From Budorcas taxicolor (Eukaryota > Chordata > Mammalia > Artiodactyla > Bovidae), in NCBI RefSeq assembly GCF_023091745.1, contig NC_068926.1:45966001-46030000 (forward strand): a stretch of DNA of 64,000 nt, in the 5' to 3' direction. Below the pieces are notes generated by a model, which was not told where the DNA came from, did not search any database, and worked only from the letters and a program-made list of their open reading frames with translations. The position numbers were made by a program, and so were the translations under genes. Positions 1 through 11,647 of the stretch are shown in pieces; position 1 is the first letter of the stretch, and every line of letters starts with the position of its first letter.

Positions 1-107
1 AGCAAAATACCCAAATTTTATGGACAATATCATTAAGTATCTCACTTTCAGAAAAAAGGGCATGAGTATTGGGGTGAATCAATAGTAAAAATTATTATAT
101 GAATTAG

Positions 108-292
108 TATCATACTTCACATACACGCGGTCACATCTCATTTAATCTTAACACCTGATGAAGAAGGTACCCACCACTAGTTTCCATAATGAGAATGTCA
201 GCCCAGAGAGGTTCATTCAGTTCACCGAGGCTGCACAGCTGTTCCGGGTGATCCTGGGAAGAGAACCAGGTGTCGTTTGACTCCAAAGCCAG
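108..292 (-). mobile_element. MIR SINE, diverged
   Basis: The stretch reads as the reverse complement of the MIR tRNA-related and core region: a run like 'catttaatcttaacacc', then a 'cagagaggttca' segment, a 'ctgcacagctg' segment and a terminal 'ccaggt' block in the expected order. MIR is an ancient mammalian SINE, long inactive. Heavy divergence makes the ends approximate. Confidence 0.6.
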
Positions 293-944
293 GATTTCCC
301 CACTGGCTCTCCATCCTGTCCCCACGCTGCTCATTCTACTGCCTGTGACATTTCTCTTCTTAACGACACACACTCACCCAGTCTCTGTGGCTCCTGCAGC
401 TTCTTTCAGAGAAAGCAGAGAGTTGGGTCTGCCCTCTCCTCAGACAGACCCTCTGCTTCTGGCCCCATGGGTCATCCCCTGCTGTATGTAAGACAGGAGG
501 CAGGGGAAGACATGGCAAAGGAGCTTCCAGAATTGTCTTTGGGATGTTAGGGAAATGTGGCAGCTGTGAATTCAAGTACAGATCCTCCCTGTCTTTACTT
601 TTTTTTTTCTTTTTTTACTGATGAGCGCTTGGCAAAGTTCTGCTTATTCTGCTGCCGCTGCCAAGGTGAAAGAGAATACCTTGTACTGAAGTTATTGTGC
701 ACATGGGGGGGCCTCTCTGTAGGACAAATCCCTAGCACCACACCTGGCACTGAGTCAGTCCTTGATGAATACACTTTGTTTGGGTGAGTTTATCTAGTCT
801 AGCTGTGATTGCAGGCTCACACACGCAGTTACTTATTTTAGATGGGTCTGTTGGAGTCTGCTTATTCTCATCCCTCATATTCCCCACTCTCGCATCATCA
901 GCACAGCCCCATCATCATCACCATCTTCACTGTCCTCACAGTTA
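293..944. other. Single-copy stretch with a weak L2-like tail
   Basis: No gene is recognised. Around 700-785 the phrase 'cacctggcactgagtcagtccttgatgaata' type arrangement resembles an L2 3' end in plus orientation (weak). A T-rich run at 600-616 (one C) could be the remnant of a minus-strand poly(A) tail. Short open frames on both strands have no recognisable domain. Confidence 0.35.
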
Positions 945-1570
945 ACATCTGTTGGGCACTACAGCTTAATTGTGTGCATACTGGGCTGGGTTAAGAACTT
1001 GGCGTGCATCATCTTATTAAATCTTCCCAATAGTTGCTTGCTGAATGAGAGAGCTCATTAACTCACTAATGATCAATAATGATCTTAAGACTTGGCTTTG
1101 AAAGGAACCTCTGAAAGTGAAAGTCGCTCAGTCATGTCTGTCTCTTTGCAACCCCATGGACTATACAGCCCATGGAATTCTCCAGACCAGAATACTGGAG
1201 TGGGTAGCCTTTCCCTTCTCCAGGGGATCTTTCCAACCCAGGGATCGAACCTAGGTCTCCCACATTGCAGGCAGATTCTTTACCAACTGAGCCACGGGGA
1301 AGCCCAAGAATACTGGAGTGGGTATACTAAGACTTGGCTTAGTTATCTTAAATACTGTACATCTGATGATTCTTCCTCCTCCATCTTCTTCCCACTAGCG
1401 TTCGCTGAGTGCTTATTGTTTTCCAAAATGATAAACTACTTAATTCTTGTGGAGACATTTGAGGTAAAGACTGTTGTCATCCTCATTTTACAGATGAAGC
1501 AGCTGAACCTCAGAGAGGTAAACTGACGCCCAACGTCACTCGCTCTGGATTAGCAGAGCCTGGTCCATAT
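945..1570 (-). mobile_element. MIR SINE split by a Bov-tA insertion
   Basis: MIR-like sequence in minus orientation runs 945-1098 and resumes at 1341, where 'cattttacagatga' and 'cctcagagaggtaaact' match the MIR core in order. The gap is filled exactly by the SINE at 1099-1327 and its target duplication, so this was one element before the SINE arrived. Edges are approximate. Confidence 0.6.
1099..1327 (-). mobile_element. Bov-tA SINE, minus strand, with 13-bp target duplication
   Basis: Reading the reverse strand, a 'gggcttccc' tRNA-type head is followed by the 'ggttcgatccctggg' B-box-like block, a 'cactccagtattcttgcctgg'-type BovA body and the BovB-derived tail. Perfect 13-bp direct repeats (taagacttggctt) flank it at 1086-1098 and 1328-1340. 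A short extra 'aagaatactggagtgggta' block precedes the head, a subfamily mark also seen at 49035. Bov-tA SINEs are non-autonomous and depend on the BovB machinery. Confidence 0.93.
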
Positions 1571-2980
1571 CTGGATAAGTAGGACCATCTCATGGCCTCC
1601 CAGATACACAGGCCCTTGATGTCTGGACCTGGCCACTCATCCTGACACAGATTATCTTCCAAGTATCTGGACACACAGAAGATAGGAGGGTAGTGGGGCA
1701 AATTCATGCTCATCAAATCCTATTATGGAAGAATTTTGCATTTGTTTGTGGTTAGAACAAGGGAAAATGTGTCTGGGTTGCAGACATACTCTGACTTGGC
1801 ACAAAGCTGGCTGTTACTAAGACTAATCTATGAGGCATATTGCCAGAAAGCTCTGTTTTCCATTTCCCTTTCATTGCAATTTCAAAATTTTAATTAAGGT
1901 AGGACTGTGAGAGTCTAAAATTGTCCTCACCACAAAGGACGGATGGTGTTCTAGATGGAGAGAACAGGAGAGATTGAATTTCAGTTGGAGATAAAATAAA
2001 GCTCCATGAGAGATGCTTGGCTGACCCTAAAATCATTCCCGTTTTCCAGCAGCTCTAGCAGAAGCCTGCAGAGCAGCTGAAGTTAGTGGTCATGCCCCTC
2101 CCCAGCAGTCCTGATGACCTGATGCTCTGCAAATCCCTGGGCTTCATCACCCAGGGTCTATCTGCAGGAGCCAAACAAGCTGGCTCAGTGAATGCTCAAT
2201 GTCAATACTCGTGAATAATGAAGGCTGGCTCCTCCTGGCTCCTCTGCTTTGCTCTAGAGATCTCAGCACTCTCAGGGCTTAGTCACAGTACTTCCAGAGC
2301 CTGTAGCTGGGTCAATGCTCACTGCACCCTGGGAGTGTCCACTTGATGGAGTCCTCAGGTTATGCTCCCCAGGAGCCGGGTCTCGGGGACATGAGCTTCC
2401 TCATGGAGCAGACACCTGTGATCTTGGTTCTTTGCACACCCATCAGCCCTGCTCCTGGATCTGGTCTCTTCACGCTGGACTCTGAGTGCAGATGCCTACT
2501 GGCTCTTCACCCTGTGCTGGGATTCCTGAGCTCCTCATTGGCTATCAGGTTGGAGAAGCTATTTATTAATTATTTCCTGCAACAGAAGGGCATCATTTCA
2601 TTGACCAACAGGCAATTGTCAATCAAGATGTTATTAAAATAACATAACACCAAAAATCCTTTTATGTTAAGTAGATAGAACAGTGGGCAAGCTCTAGAAA
2701 CTGGAATTGAACCATAAAATACATGTGTACTGAAAAAAAGTACTGAGAGGCAATAGACAAAATGACATTTTATTGTGCTATCCTCTTTGTATTTTGGATA
2801 CCTTTCTCCTGACTTTTTCAGACTTCCTGTAAAGAGTTATCCTGTCTTACATGTAAAGCAGGAACCTTGCAGAGTCAGGCCAGCTTGCCAGGAAGGTGAT
2901 TAATTACAGCTGATAGTCAGGAAGGCCTGTGGAGCTGACTTTGTCACCAGAGTCCCTGGAGCAAGGAGCTTTCTTCCAGA
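1571..2980. other. Single-copy DNA, no gene seen
   Basis: No repeat family or coding signature is recognised. Open frames here (for example 2343-2642) are short, lack domains and are not flanked by convincing splice signals. Confidence 0.5.
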
Positions 2981-3100
2981 CTCCCTCTCCTCTCCCTCAC
3001 CCCTTCCCTCTCTGCCCCCCTCCCTCTCCTCCCCCCCTTCCCTCCTCCTCCCCCTCCCTCTCCTCTCCGCCCCCTCCCTCTTCCCTCTCCTCCTCCCCCT
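2981..3100 (+). repeat. Homopyrimidine/homopurine tract (~120 bp)
   Basis: Nearly uninterrupted C/T on the plus strand, broken only by A at 2999 and G at 3014 and 3069. Long polypurine-polypyrimidine mirror-like tracts can adopt triplex (H-DNA) structure and are prone to length change. Open frames crossing it on both strands are low-complexity artefacts (Pro/Ser-rich or Gly/Arg-rich). Confidence 0.9.
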
Positions 3101-3775
3101 GCCAGGAGACCAGCTGTGATTCCCCAGGCACATCCTCTGGCAGACAGGAGCCTTGGCCCCTGAGACACAACTAGCCCCAAGTACTGACTCAGGGGTTTCT
3201 TTTGTCTCCCTCCTTCTTCCAGGGATGTGAGAGATGCAGTGTCCTGGTCAGAACCCCTTCCTCCTGACCACTCTCTGGAGGCGAGGGTCACTGGGTGGAA
3301 AGGGACCCTTTGCTGTCTCTACTCCCCCATTCCCTGCAGGGGAGCAGAGAGAGAGGCTGGGCATTGATCAGACCAGAGGCCCTGGGGATGCACCTGCCAA
3401 TTTCCTAGCAGCCAGAAGTGGGTTGTTTTCAGAAATAAGCCAGATTCTCAGTCAAGATCCTCAAAATCCATGTGGTTGTACAGAAGGCTTGGGGGTGGAG
3501 GTGAGTTTCCGATGTGTGCTTTCCAAAACAAACTCCCCAGACAGCTGGAGCAGGAACACTGCCTCTCTGCCTCCCTGAGATCCACTTTAGCTCATAAAAG
3601 CCTCTAAGCTGCACAGCATCCTCTGGAAGAGAAAGAGAAAATGTCCTTATGATCAGACCAGAGGTCTCAGCTGTTTTTGAATAGAGGGCCCTTTGCGGGA
3701 TGACTGGAAGTTCTGGGAAATGCTGATCCACAGCAAGTTTTAAAAGCTTTATTCTTGGTATGAGAGCTCTCTTCC
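3101..3775. other. Single-copy DNA, no gene seen
   Basis: Nothing recognised. The open frame at 3234-3578 has no known domain and no coding-like features beyond length expected by chance in GC-rich DNA. Confidence 0.45.
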
Positions 3776-4250
3776 AACTCCCAATCCCCAGACAGACTCT
3801 AACATGGAACTGAAAAACACCAGGAAAAGTTTATTTATTCAATCTCAAGTGGCAGAAACACAGCTGAAGCAGCTTCTGCAGAAGCAAGAATTTGCTGCCT
3901 TATATAACAAAAGCATCCAGAGTGATGGCTTCAGGCATGGCTTGATCTAGGGGCTCAAGTGACAGTCTCAAGATCTTGTCTTCTTTTCTCCATCTCACGT
4001 ATCAGATTTCTCCACGTGTGCTTTGGCACTTTGCATCTGGCACCAAGATAGCTGCCTGGGTCTGAATCTCAGTAGCATCTGAGTCTTCTTAGAAGCTCAG
4101 CACTTTTCTATCTCAACAGTTTCACTGAACAATTGAAAACTTCATCCCACTGGTCCACTCACTGCTCCATGCCCATCCCTGGGGTGATCTCTGGCAGGGG
4201 AATTTGATGATATAGTTATCCGGGCTTGGGTCACATCACCATCTTAGACC
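3776..4250 (+). mobile_element. Old interspersed repeat, family not assigned (copy 1 of 3)
   Basis: Self-comparison shows shared blocks with 50676-51161: 'caagtggcagaaac' versus 'aagtgacagaaact', and 'gcttcaggcatggcttgatctagggg' type versus the same block near 50990. The end carries 'gggcttgggtcacat', which matches 'ggcttgagtcacatgtcc' at 54440. The copies are heavily diverged, so this is an old mammalian repeat. I could not name the family with certainty. Confidence 0.45.
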
Positions 4251-4539
4251 AGCAGGAGAATGAGCCCCCATCCCCCACCCTGAGCACATGGAATGATGGA
4301 GGGGAAGGTTCACCAAGGAAAATGCAGGTCGGTTCCTAGAAGGAGGAGGACCACGTGTAGACCCAGCAACACCAACAAACACCCGTCACCCCTCAAGCTC
4401 CAGATCGCCTGGTCCGCTCCTTCCTTCCTCCTCGGGCCTCTTATGGGCTGGTCTCTCTCCTCCCCTCACTGCAGGGTCATCCATACCGACTCGGGTGCAC
4501 CGCTTCATTACCCTCCCGTGGGGCGTGTGCGGTGCCTAT

Positions 4540-4670
4540 GAGATTAGACTCTGAGCTCTCGGGAGGGCTGTGTCCTATCTCACTGTGCTCTGTGACCCCA
4601 GCTCTTGGCACATTGTGTCTGCGTCTGTCAAGTGTCAAGTCTGTGCTTAGAGAATGAAAGGAAGGCTGAC
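4540..4670 (+). mobile_element. L2-like 3' end
   Basis: The order 'gactctgagctct', 'gggctgtgtcctatctcactgtg', 'tgaccccagctcttggcaca', then 'agagaatgaaagg' parallels the L2 3' terminus in plus orientation. Ancient and diverged; the assignment is by pattern only. Confidence 0.4.
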
Positions 4671-7440
4671 TGAAGAGAAACCCGAGTCAGCCAACATGCT
4701 TTTCTGCTCTGATGTTTTGCGGTTCTCCTGTTGTGGTCTGTATCAAGTCTATGTCATCCTGGGACAGCTGCAGAGAGGATGTGAGGTCAGACAAGAGGAT
4801 TAAGCCTCTGAACTGTCATGACTGCCACGGATGAAGTCAGCCCAGGGTCTGAAGGTCCATTGCCTTGGTCCAGTGCATCATTCCACATGGGGATGGGTGG
4901 GGAGTATTCAAGGCTGGTTTTTGCGTTTTTAGTTTGTTTGCTTTTTACAAACCCTCAGCAGTAAGGACCAGAAGAACTGAGAGACAATCCCAGCTCAGCT
5001 CCCCCGAGGCACACACGTCTGATCATACGCAATTCTGTGACCCTGTCACTGATTTGGGGTTTGAGATGGTACCTGGTTTGATAAAATAGATGGGGCTTAC
5101 AATTCCCATTGATTTTTACAAAAGAGTATAGATTTATGAGGTCCAAGACCACTCGCCGCCACTTGGAAATTACAGATTGTGAATCCATAGTTGAACCAGA
5201 ATGGGGATTTGGTTGGAGCTAGAAGCCTAAGGTAGGTTTCCAAGTTCCAAAGAGATTATTTCCCTTCCTTACAAGAAGCTAAAAAACGATTTACTTCAAT
5301 GTCTTTAGGAAGCTACTCCTCCACCGCAACCAGGCTGAGGAGGCGTTGAGTGAAAATGTGAAAAGAAGACGTCATCAGGAGTGTCTAAGAAGAGAAAGGG
5401 AGTTGAACAATTGTTACCGCTTCAGCCTGAGATAATTTTTCAGCTGAATTGCTAAAATAGGAGGAATCTGGCCTTTTCCACTTTAGGAAAACAATGTTCT
5501 GGAGATGAAGCTTTTAAAGAAAATGCTATCTGAATGCGTATTGAAACAAGAATAATTAAACAGCCATTGTTCTGGCCCATTCCTTGCAAGTCTGAAAGGT
5601 TTCTGAAGTTGGGGCTCTAATTAAAAGAAAATTTTTCTTCTCAGATGCATCTCAGTGGTATTTGTTCTGTTTTATCCTGTGGGGAGCTTGCAGGTGCCAG
5701 GCCGTCCACAGCAGGGGTATCTGGACTCTAGAGTGTGTCTGATGTGAGCCTGGAGCCAGGCAGCCCCAGCAAATATCCGGAGGGTCACTGAATGTCCGGG
5801 GGGGACAGGGGATCTGAGGACATTCGTCCACTTAACCCTGCACGACAACAGTGGAAAGCACGGGCTTCCTCCTGCAGAGCCGTCACCCTCTCAGGGAGCC
5901 TGGGTCAGAGCTGCCCCTCTGCAGAGGGACCAGCGGACTCGCCGTGTGTTTCCATGGGAGATGCCACATCCTCAGACACGAGGCTCTTCTCCAGGGTGTG
6001 GGCTCCAGGCAGGAACGAGCCTCTTACAGGTGCTGTCATGTGTCTGGGGCACTTCGTGTCTCCTGGTCCAGAAGGTCTCAGGGGAAGACCGGGGCCAGAA
6101 AGGCAGGTGCAGGAGCGAGCATGGACTTGAGTTCCCCTGACCTCCCGGGGCTCCTCCTCTGCCGGGTGGGTGTCATCACAATGCCTGCCTCTGGGGGCGC
6201 TGTGGGGCTACAGGGGACGATGTGTCTCCGGGGTTTGCTGAGCTGTGAAGGGGGCTGTCTCCATGAGCAGATGCGAGTGAGTGACCAGGTGGCAACCACG
6301 TCCCGAGTCAGTGAGGATGCTCTGTGCCCCTGGTCAGATCCTGGCGGGTGTGCCAGGCCCCCTGGGCTGCCCCCGGATCCAGGGAGGGGATGTGCCCTAG
6401 GGACCCCCGGGCTCCGGGCGGTTCTGCGGCTCTGGAGAGAAACGAGGTAGGAGAGGGGCTGGCGGTCCTGCCTGAGCCCCTGGAATCTCGTCTCATCAGC
6501 TCTCGAAGGTCAAGGGCAATTTTGTGTCAGACCAAATCCACCATCTTCCCCGTCCAGAATCCTCTTTAGCCGTCGACACAGCCACCTGCCCCAGGGAGCA
6601 AGACATGTCCCGCTCCTCCTGCAGTTTCCTCCAGCTGTGAGATGCAGAGGAGCTGCCAGCAGCCTGCAGACAGCCTCAGGGAGTCGGGATGGTTGTGACG
6701 TGACGTGGGTTGATTCATTCACGGACAGGGATTCGGTTACTCTGGGTGCATGACTGCTGCTTCCAGAGAGTCTGAGATGATGAGGGCCACGTGCTCTCAC
6801 TCAAACCTCCTCCCAGGCTATGAGGAAGCCAGGCTCAGACCAAGCCTGACCTGCCGGTGGTCATGTATTACACACACGGGGAGGCCGACACTGAAAGCAC
6901 AGGTCAAGCCCTCCTAAAAGCCCGTGAACACCCCATGTCTCCTTGCTGGGACTTGTTCCAGCTTCATCAGCAGGAAGGGTCTACCTGACATCCCAGAGGC
7001 AGGACCTTTACTTCTTGCTTGGTACCAGCCCACAGCATCCTCTGATTCACGAGATGGATGGAGGGCTGCTTAGGGACCAAGGGAAGAGACCACCTGGCCT
7101 GCTGGTCCCTTTACCTGGACCTATCGTATTGGGGAAGGTGTCTCCAAAATACGTTACCCAGCCCCCTTGGAACCAGCAAGAAGGTCACAAGGCCTGTGAT
7201 GCTAGTTAACAAGCTAGACATTGCACCCAAACAAACCCATTTCTGGTTTCCCTGTGCTGAGGAAATAACACCCATGGTGTTGATCGGACATAACACTGCA
7301 ATAGGCTCTTGTAGTAGCTACTTTGGACTGAGGGAATGGGTGTAAAGTCCCCAACCTGCGTGCAAATCTCCAAGACAGCCAATGGAGACAGGCAACTGGT
7401 GAAGCCTCATTGGAGACTTGCTGGCCCATGTTCCCTGTTT
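4671..7440. other. Single-copy DNA with an AT-rich block and a GC-rich block
   Basis: No gene is recognised. 5460-5680 is AT-rich and repeat-free, with TAATTA and ACAATG type motifs, and could be a conserved non-coding element. 5790-6450 is GC-rich and yields overlapping open frames in several frames (up to 199 codons at 5851-6450), but none has a recognisable domain and CpG density is modest, so I do not call a gene. 6940-7440 is ordinary. Confidence 0.4.
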
Positions 7441-7700
7441 TGTTTTTTTTTTTTTCTTTTTAAATAGTTGTTTCAGAAATCTAAATTTTAGTTTTTAAAT
7501 TTATTATTTTGTATTTGGTTATAGCCAATTAAAAATGTTGTGATAGCTTCAGGTGGACAGCAAAGGGACTCAACCATACATATCCGTGTATCCATTCTTC
7601 TCCAAACGCCCCTCCCATCCAGGCTGCCACATAACACTGAGCAGAGTTCCCTGTGCTATACAGTGGGTCCTTGTTGATTATCCATTTTGAATATAGCAGT
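7441..7700 (-). mobile_element. L1 3'-end fragment (cetartiodactyl type)
   Basis: Begins with a poly-T run (poly-A of a minus-strand element) and continues 'gttgtgatagcttcaggtgga', 'gttccctgtgctatacagt', 'ccttgttgattatc', the reverse complement of the ruminant/whale L1 3' UTR. No coding remains. Strongly 5'-truncated. Confidence 0.75.
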
Positions 7701-8974
7701 GTGGCAGGTTTTCTGTTGACCAGTCAGTCCCACCACGGTGGCTGATCTTTGACTCCCGTGGCCTGGCAGCTGTCCTTGGATGCTGAGCCGCTGTCGGGAT
7801 GGACTGTGAACAAGGACCACTTCCTGGGGGGAGGAACCTCAGACAAGCTGGAGGAGCCCAGGAGCCAAGCAGGGCAGAGAAGAGCATGGACGTCTGCTCT
7901 GGGAAGGAGGTCCCCTTCTAGGAAGGGCTGCCAGAGCAGGGAAGGGACAGGACTGTGGTCTCTGCTGTCTGTCCTCTTCATGAACTCCGAGCTCTGAGCA
8001 CACGCTTGAGTTCCTCAGTTAATTGCTTCCAGCTGCAGGAGGTGGCATGTTATTGTGGTGATGTGTCCCTAAGCTTTCAGTCCAGGCTGTCCCCTGTCCC
8101 AGGGCTGCATGAGGCCCGTCTACAGTCATGTTACATCCAGCCTTTCACAGGATGACAGACGCCCCCATGAGTGACCCGGCAGGCACCCTCCCCTCCTGCT
8201 CCTGAGGTCAGGGAGGACTCTTTACCTTGTAACCCAAATGGAGACACAGGCTCAGACAGACTCCAGTCTCCCCTGACAATTAAAGCCCCCGAGTGAGAGC
8301 AGTGGGCAGGGGTGGAAGGGAAGTAGCTGAGTGTGGAAGTCCCCCATCCCTGCTCTCTTTGTGTGCTGACCTAACCCCTCAGCTCTGGAGGATCCAGCAG
8401 CATTGCCCCCTCCCAGACGCTCTGGGTGATCTGAATGTTTCATCTGACTGCAGTCAGTGACAGCAGGGATCTGAGGCTGCCCTGCCTGGATCCCTCCTCC
8501 CCACCCATCATAGAATGGGGTCTGGCTGCAGCAGCATCACCACACCCCAGGTCCTCCAGAATCACTGGAGCCCTGCTGGCCTTCCTGAGGGGGCGTTACC
8601 TCCAGCCCACCCCACTTGCTCACTAGGGGTTAACACCCATCCCCTAGGACCACCACCCTGGACTCCTCTGCAGAGGGGTCAGCAGCAGGGAGACCTCACA
8701 TCTGATGGGCTCCCACCTCTAGAGGCATGTGTCTTCCTCATCCAGGGGTCCAGATACTGAGCAAAAGGGACCCTCGATAAACTGTATGGACCAGTAATAA
8801 CAAAAGGCACTGGTGTGCTCACCCCCCTCTCACATATTACTCCTCCTGCAGAGACCCAAGGGCTGCACCCTTCAGAGTTTGCAATTTCTTCTTATTTTCC
8901 CTGTGTGCATGTGATGGTCTGATCCCCCAAGTACTGCTGTAAATGCAGCTCACATCACTTGATATATCTTCATT
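7701..8974. other. Single-copy DNA, no gene seen
   Basis: Nothing recognised; frames at 7724-7997 and 8515-8760 have no domain. Confidence 0.45.
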
Positions 8975-9662
8975 TTCACGTGTGTGCTTATGATTCATAC
9001 TTGTGTGTGTGTGATATTATGTATGTGTGGATTTAATCTTCCTGAGACTTCCTCTTTGACTCATGGCTTATTTAGAAATGTGTTGTTCAATTTCCAAATA
9101 TTCAGGCATTTTTCCAGATATTGATTTCTAGTTTAATTCCACCATGGTTGAAGAATGTATTTTCGTGATTGGCAGGCTCTGATTTCTACGGTCCGGGTGC
9201 GGTCTGACTCAGTAACTGTTCTGTGTGTGCCTGGGAATGACTGTGTCCTGCCGACACTGTGCAGAGTGTTCCAGATCGTCTGTTAGGTTGAGTTTCGTCT
9301 GTTAGGTTGAGTTTCTTGGTAGTGCTGTTTGAGTCATTGGTAGCCGTACTGATTTCCCGTCTCCTTGCTTTATGGTGGCTGGGAGTGGAGTGAGGACGTC
9401 GCCTCCTCTAACCGTGGATTTGTCAAGCTTTGCTTTCAGTTCTATTGGTTTTCACTTGGCGTGATTTGAAGTTGTGTTGTTAGGTGCACAGCTGTTTAGA
9501 ACTGTTTAGTCTTTTTGGACAAGCACTCCCTTTTATCATCCTATAGCAGCCCGCTCATTCCTGGACATCATCCTTGTCCTGAAGTCCACTTTGCCTGAGA
9601 TCAGCAGCTTCCTTTTATTTGCCGTTTGCATGGTATACCTTCATCTTTCCTCTTACTGCTAA
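8975..9662 (-). mobile_element. L1M ORF2 fragment, minus strand (part 1)
   Basis: The plus strand reads as antisense of an old mammalian L1 ORF2: 'gtgttgttcaatttccaaatat', 'gatttctagtttaattccac', 'gtggatttgtcaa' and 'cagttctattggtttt' occur in the canonical order. The element continues after the LTR-like insertion at 10791. A 19-bp tandem duplication lies at 9277-9314. All frames are destroyed. Confidence 0.7.
9277..9314 (+). repeat. Perfect 19-bp tandem duplication
   Basis: cgtctgttaggttgagttt occurs twice back to back inside the L1M remnant. A local slippage or repair duplication with no functional implication. Confidence 0.95.
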
Positions 9663-10026
9663 TGTAACCAAAAGTGAGGTCTGGCTGCTCACTGCTCAAA
9701 AGCCAATGAAGAGGCAAGGTTGATGGAGGGGCAATTTTTGCTCTCTTTGGACGCAGGCAACTCCTGTTCAAAGGCCAACTTCCTCCCACCCCACCACACA
9801 CACACACATATCACTGACAATAGGTGGGCAAGAGCTTTTATAGTCTGAGGGAGGAGGCAACATGCAGAACCAGCACAGTCCGCTCTGACCATCATCTTCA
9901 AGTTGGTCATCGGTGGTCTGACCAGTGTCATCTTGATTGTCTTAAGCACAGTTAGTCTTCAGTTCCAGGGTCAGCTTGTTCCCATTTCCTTGAGGCCAGT
10001 TCTTGGAATTGTGGCAGCTTATGTCT

Positions 10027-10311
10027 GGAGAAGGCAATGGCAACCCACTCCAGTACTTTCGCCTGGAAAATCCCATGGACAGAGGAGCCTGGTAGGCTGC
10101 AGTCCGTGGGGTCACTAAGAGTCAGACATGACTGAGTGACTTCATTTTCACTTTTCCTTTCATGCACTGGAGAAGGAAATGGCAACCCCCTCCAGTGTTC
10201 TTGCCTGGAGAGTCCCAGGGACGGGGGAGCCTGGTGGGCTGCCGTCTATGGGGTCGCACAGAGTTGGACACAACTGAAGAGACTTAGCAGCAGCAGCAGC
10301 AGCAGCAGCAT
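10027..10311 (+). mobile_element. Bov-A2 dimeric SINE with (AGC)n tail
   Basis: Two BovA monomers in tandem, each starting 'ggagaaggaaatggcaacccc' or a close variant and ending in the BovB-like 'gacatgactgagtgact' block, joined by 'tcattttcactttt'. A pure (AGC)8 microsatellite at 10287-10310 forms the tail, which is typical of Bov-A2 and a frequent source of polymorphic trinucleotide markers. Confidence 0.93.
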
Positions 10312-10433
10312 GTCATGGCTACAGTCTGGTCATCCTGTAATTAACTCCTTCCACCTGGTGGGGGTTTCAGTATCTATAAGACAACTTACAGGATATGGCT
10401 CCGAGTGTTATCTTTAGCCCTCAAGAAGGAACT

Positions 10434-10639
10434 GGGCTTCCCTGGTGACTCAGACAGTAAAGCATCTGGCTGCAATGCGGAAGACCTGGGTTCGATCCCT
10501 GGGTCAGGGAGATCCCCTGGAGAAGGAAATAGCAACCCACTCCAGTACTCTTGCCTGGAGAATCCCATGGGCAGAGGACCCTGGTAGGCTACAGTCCGTG
10601 GGGTCGCAAAGAGTCGGACACAACTGAGTGACTTCACTT
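10434..10639 (+). mobile_element. Bov-tA SINE with target duplication
   Basis: Complete tRNA-like head ('gggcttccctggtgactcag', 'ggttcgatccctggg'), BovA body and BovB-like tail ending 'gagtgacttcacttt'. The direct repeat tcaagaagga flanks it at 10421-10430 and 10640-10649 (10/10). It inserted into the LTR-like block. Confidence 0.93.
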
Positions 10640-10790
10640 TCAAGAAGGAGCTAAAGGTCCTTGACTATGCTTAATGACTTAACTACTAATGTTTTGACTG
10701 CTTTCCTTTGCGTTTGCATTTTCTTACTTCTCTGATTAGGCTTATTCTCCCACTAAAGTTCTTCCACAGACCTAAGGCAGGCTGAGGACA

Positions 10791-11455
10791 TGGTGGGGAG
10801 AAGTAAGAAAATGGGTCTTGTTTTTATGCTTAAAGTGGGTTTTGTGCTGACCATTTATGTATGGTTCTTACTTATTTTTATCCAAACTGAAATCTGTGTT
10901 AGCTGCTTAGTTTTGACTACTCACATGAAAATGATTATTGATGGAGTGCGATTCACATTGGCCACCTTGATAGTTGATTTCTATCTGTTCCCTTTATTCT
11001 GTGTTTCTCTTTTACTGTTTTTCTGCTTTCTCTGAGTTATAATCTGTTTATTATTTCTTTTTATCACCGAACAATTGACTTATTGTTTATACCTCACTTA
11101 AAAACATTTTTGGTGGTTGAAGTATGGTTTGCAATATTCATTGTTAAATAATCTGTGTCCACCATCAAATAGTATAACTCTGCCCACCTCTGCCACATGA
11201 GGTCTTTACCACCCTCTGCCCCAACTTCTCTCTGCCATCCCTGGTCCATTATCCTCCTGTGTTCCAACTTTTCACGAATAAACACACAACTCAGCATCAC
11301 CATTTTCCCTTCAAACAGTCATTGCTCTTTAAGAGCAGTTAACATAAGAAATAAACAGAGACCTATTTTCACTTGGTCTATTTCTAGACTAGTCGTTCTT
11401 GTTTTGTTAATATACCCATGCTCCTGACCCGAATCGTGTTACCTCTGCCTAGTAT
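10791..11455 (-). mobile_element. L1M ORF2 fragment, minus strand (part 2)
   Basis: Continues part 1: 'taaagtgggttttgtg', 'tttttatccaaactgaaatctg' and 'tgattattgatggag' follow in canonical antisense order, then the region with 'caaatagtataac'. No open frame survives. The next SINE interrupts it. Confidence 0.65.
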
Positions 11456-11647
11456 GAGTTGCTCAGTCATGTCCGACTCTTTGTGACCCCATGCCTACCA
11501 GGCTCCTTGGTTCATGGGATTTTCCGGGCAAGCGTACTGGAGTGGGTTGCCATTTCCTTCTCCAGAGTATCTTCTTGACCCAGGGATTGAACCCTGATCT
11601 CCCACATTGTAGGCAGATGCTTTACCGTCTGAGCCACCAGGGAAGCC
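11456..11647 (-). mobile_element. Bov-tA SINE, minus strand
   Basis: Starts 'gagttgctcagtcatgtccgac' (BovB-like tail, reversed), passes through 'tactggagtgggttgccatttc' and ends at the reversed head 'gagccaccagggaagcc'. No clean target duplication seen. Inserted in L1M sequence. Confidence 0.9.

Larger units (their letters stand above)
9663..10790. mobile_element. LTR-like element inserted in L1M, carrying two SINEs
   Basis: The L1M reading frame order breaks at about 9662 and resumes at about 10791, so this block was inserted into it. After removing the two ruminant SINEs (10027-10311 and 10434-10639) about 620 bp remain. It begins 'tgtaaccaaaag' and has no coding remains. I could not fix a target duplication or TG...CA ends, so LTR is the best guess from length and position rather than proven. 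Confidence 0.4.

Noticed and set aside
2944..3291. Gly/Arg-rich minus-strand frame
   Set aside because: It is the translation of the homopyrimidine tract, a low-complexity artefact.
5851..6450. 199-codon open frame in GC-rich DNA, plus overlapping frames
   Set aside because: No recognisable domain; several frames are open at once, as expected in GC-rich DNA, and there are no clear splice or promoter signals.
6943..7345. Overlapping frames that looked gene- or retrovirus-like
   Set aside because: No gag, pol, env or cellular domain motif could be recognised; frames are short and conflicting.
10434..10639. tRNA gene signal (B-box-like ggttcgatccc) in this and other SINEs
   Set aside because: These are tRNA-derived heads of Bov-tA and CHR SINEs, not functional tRNA genes; no cloverleaf is retained.
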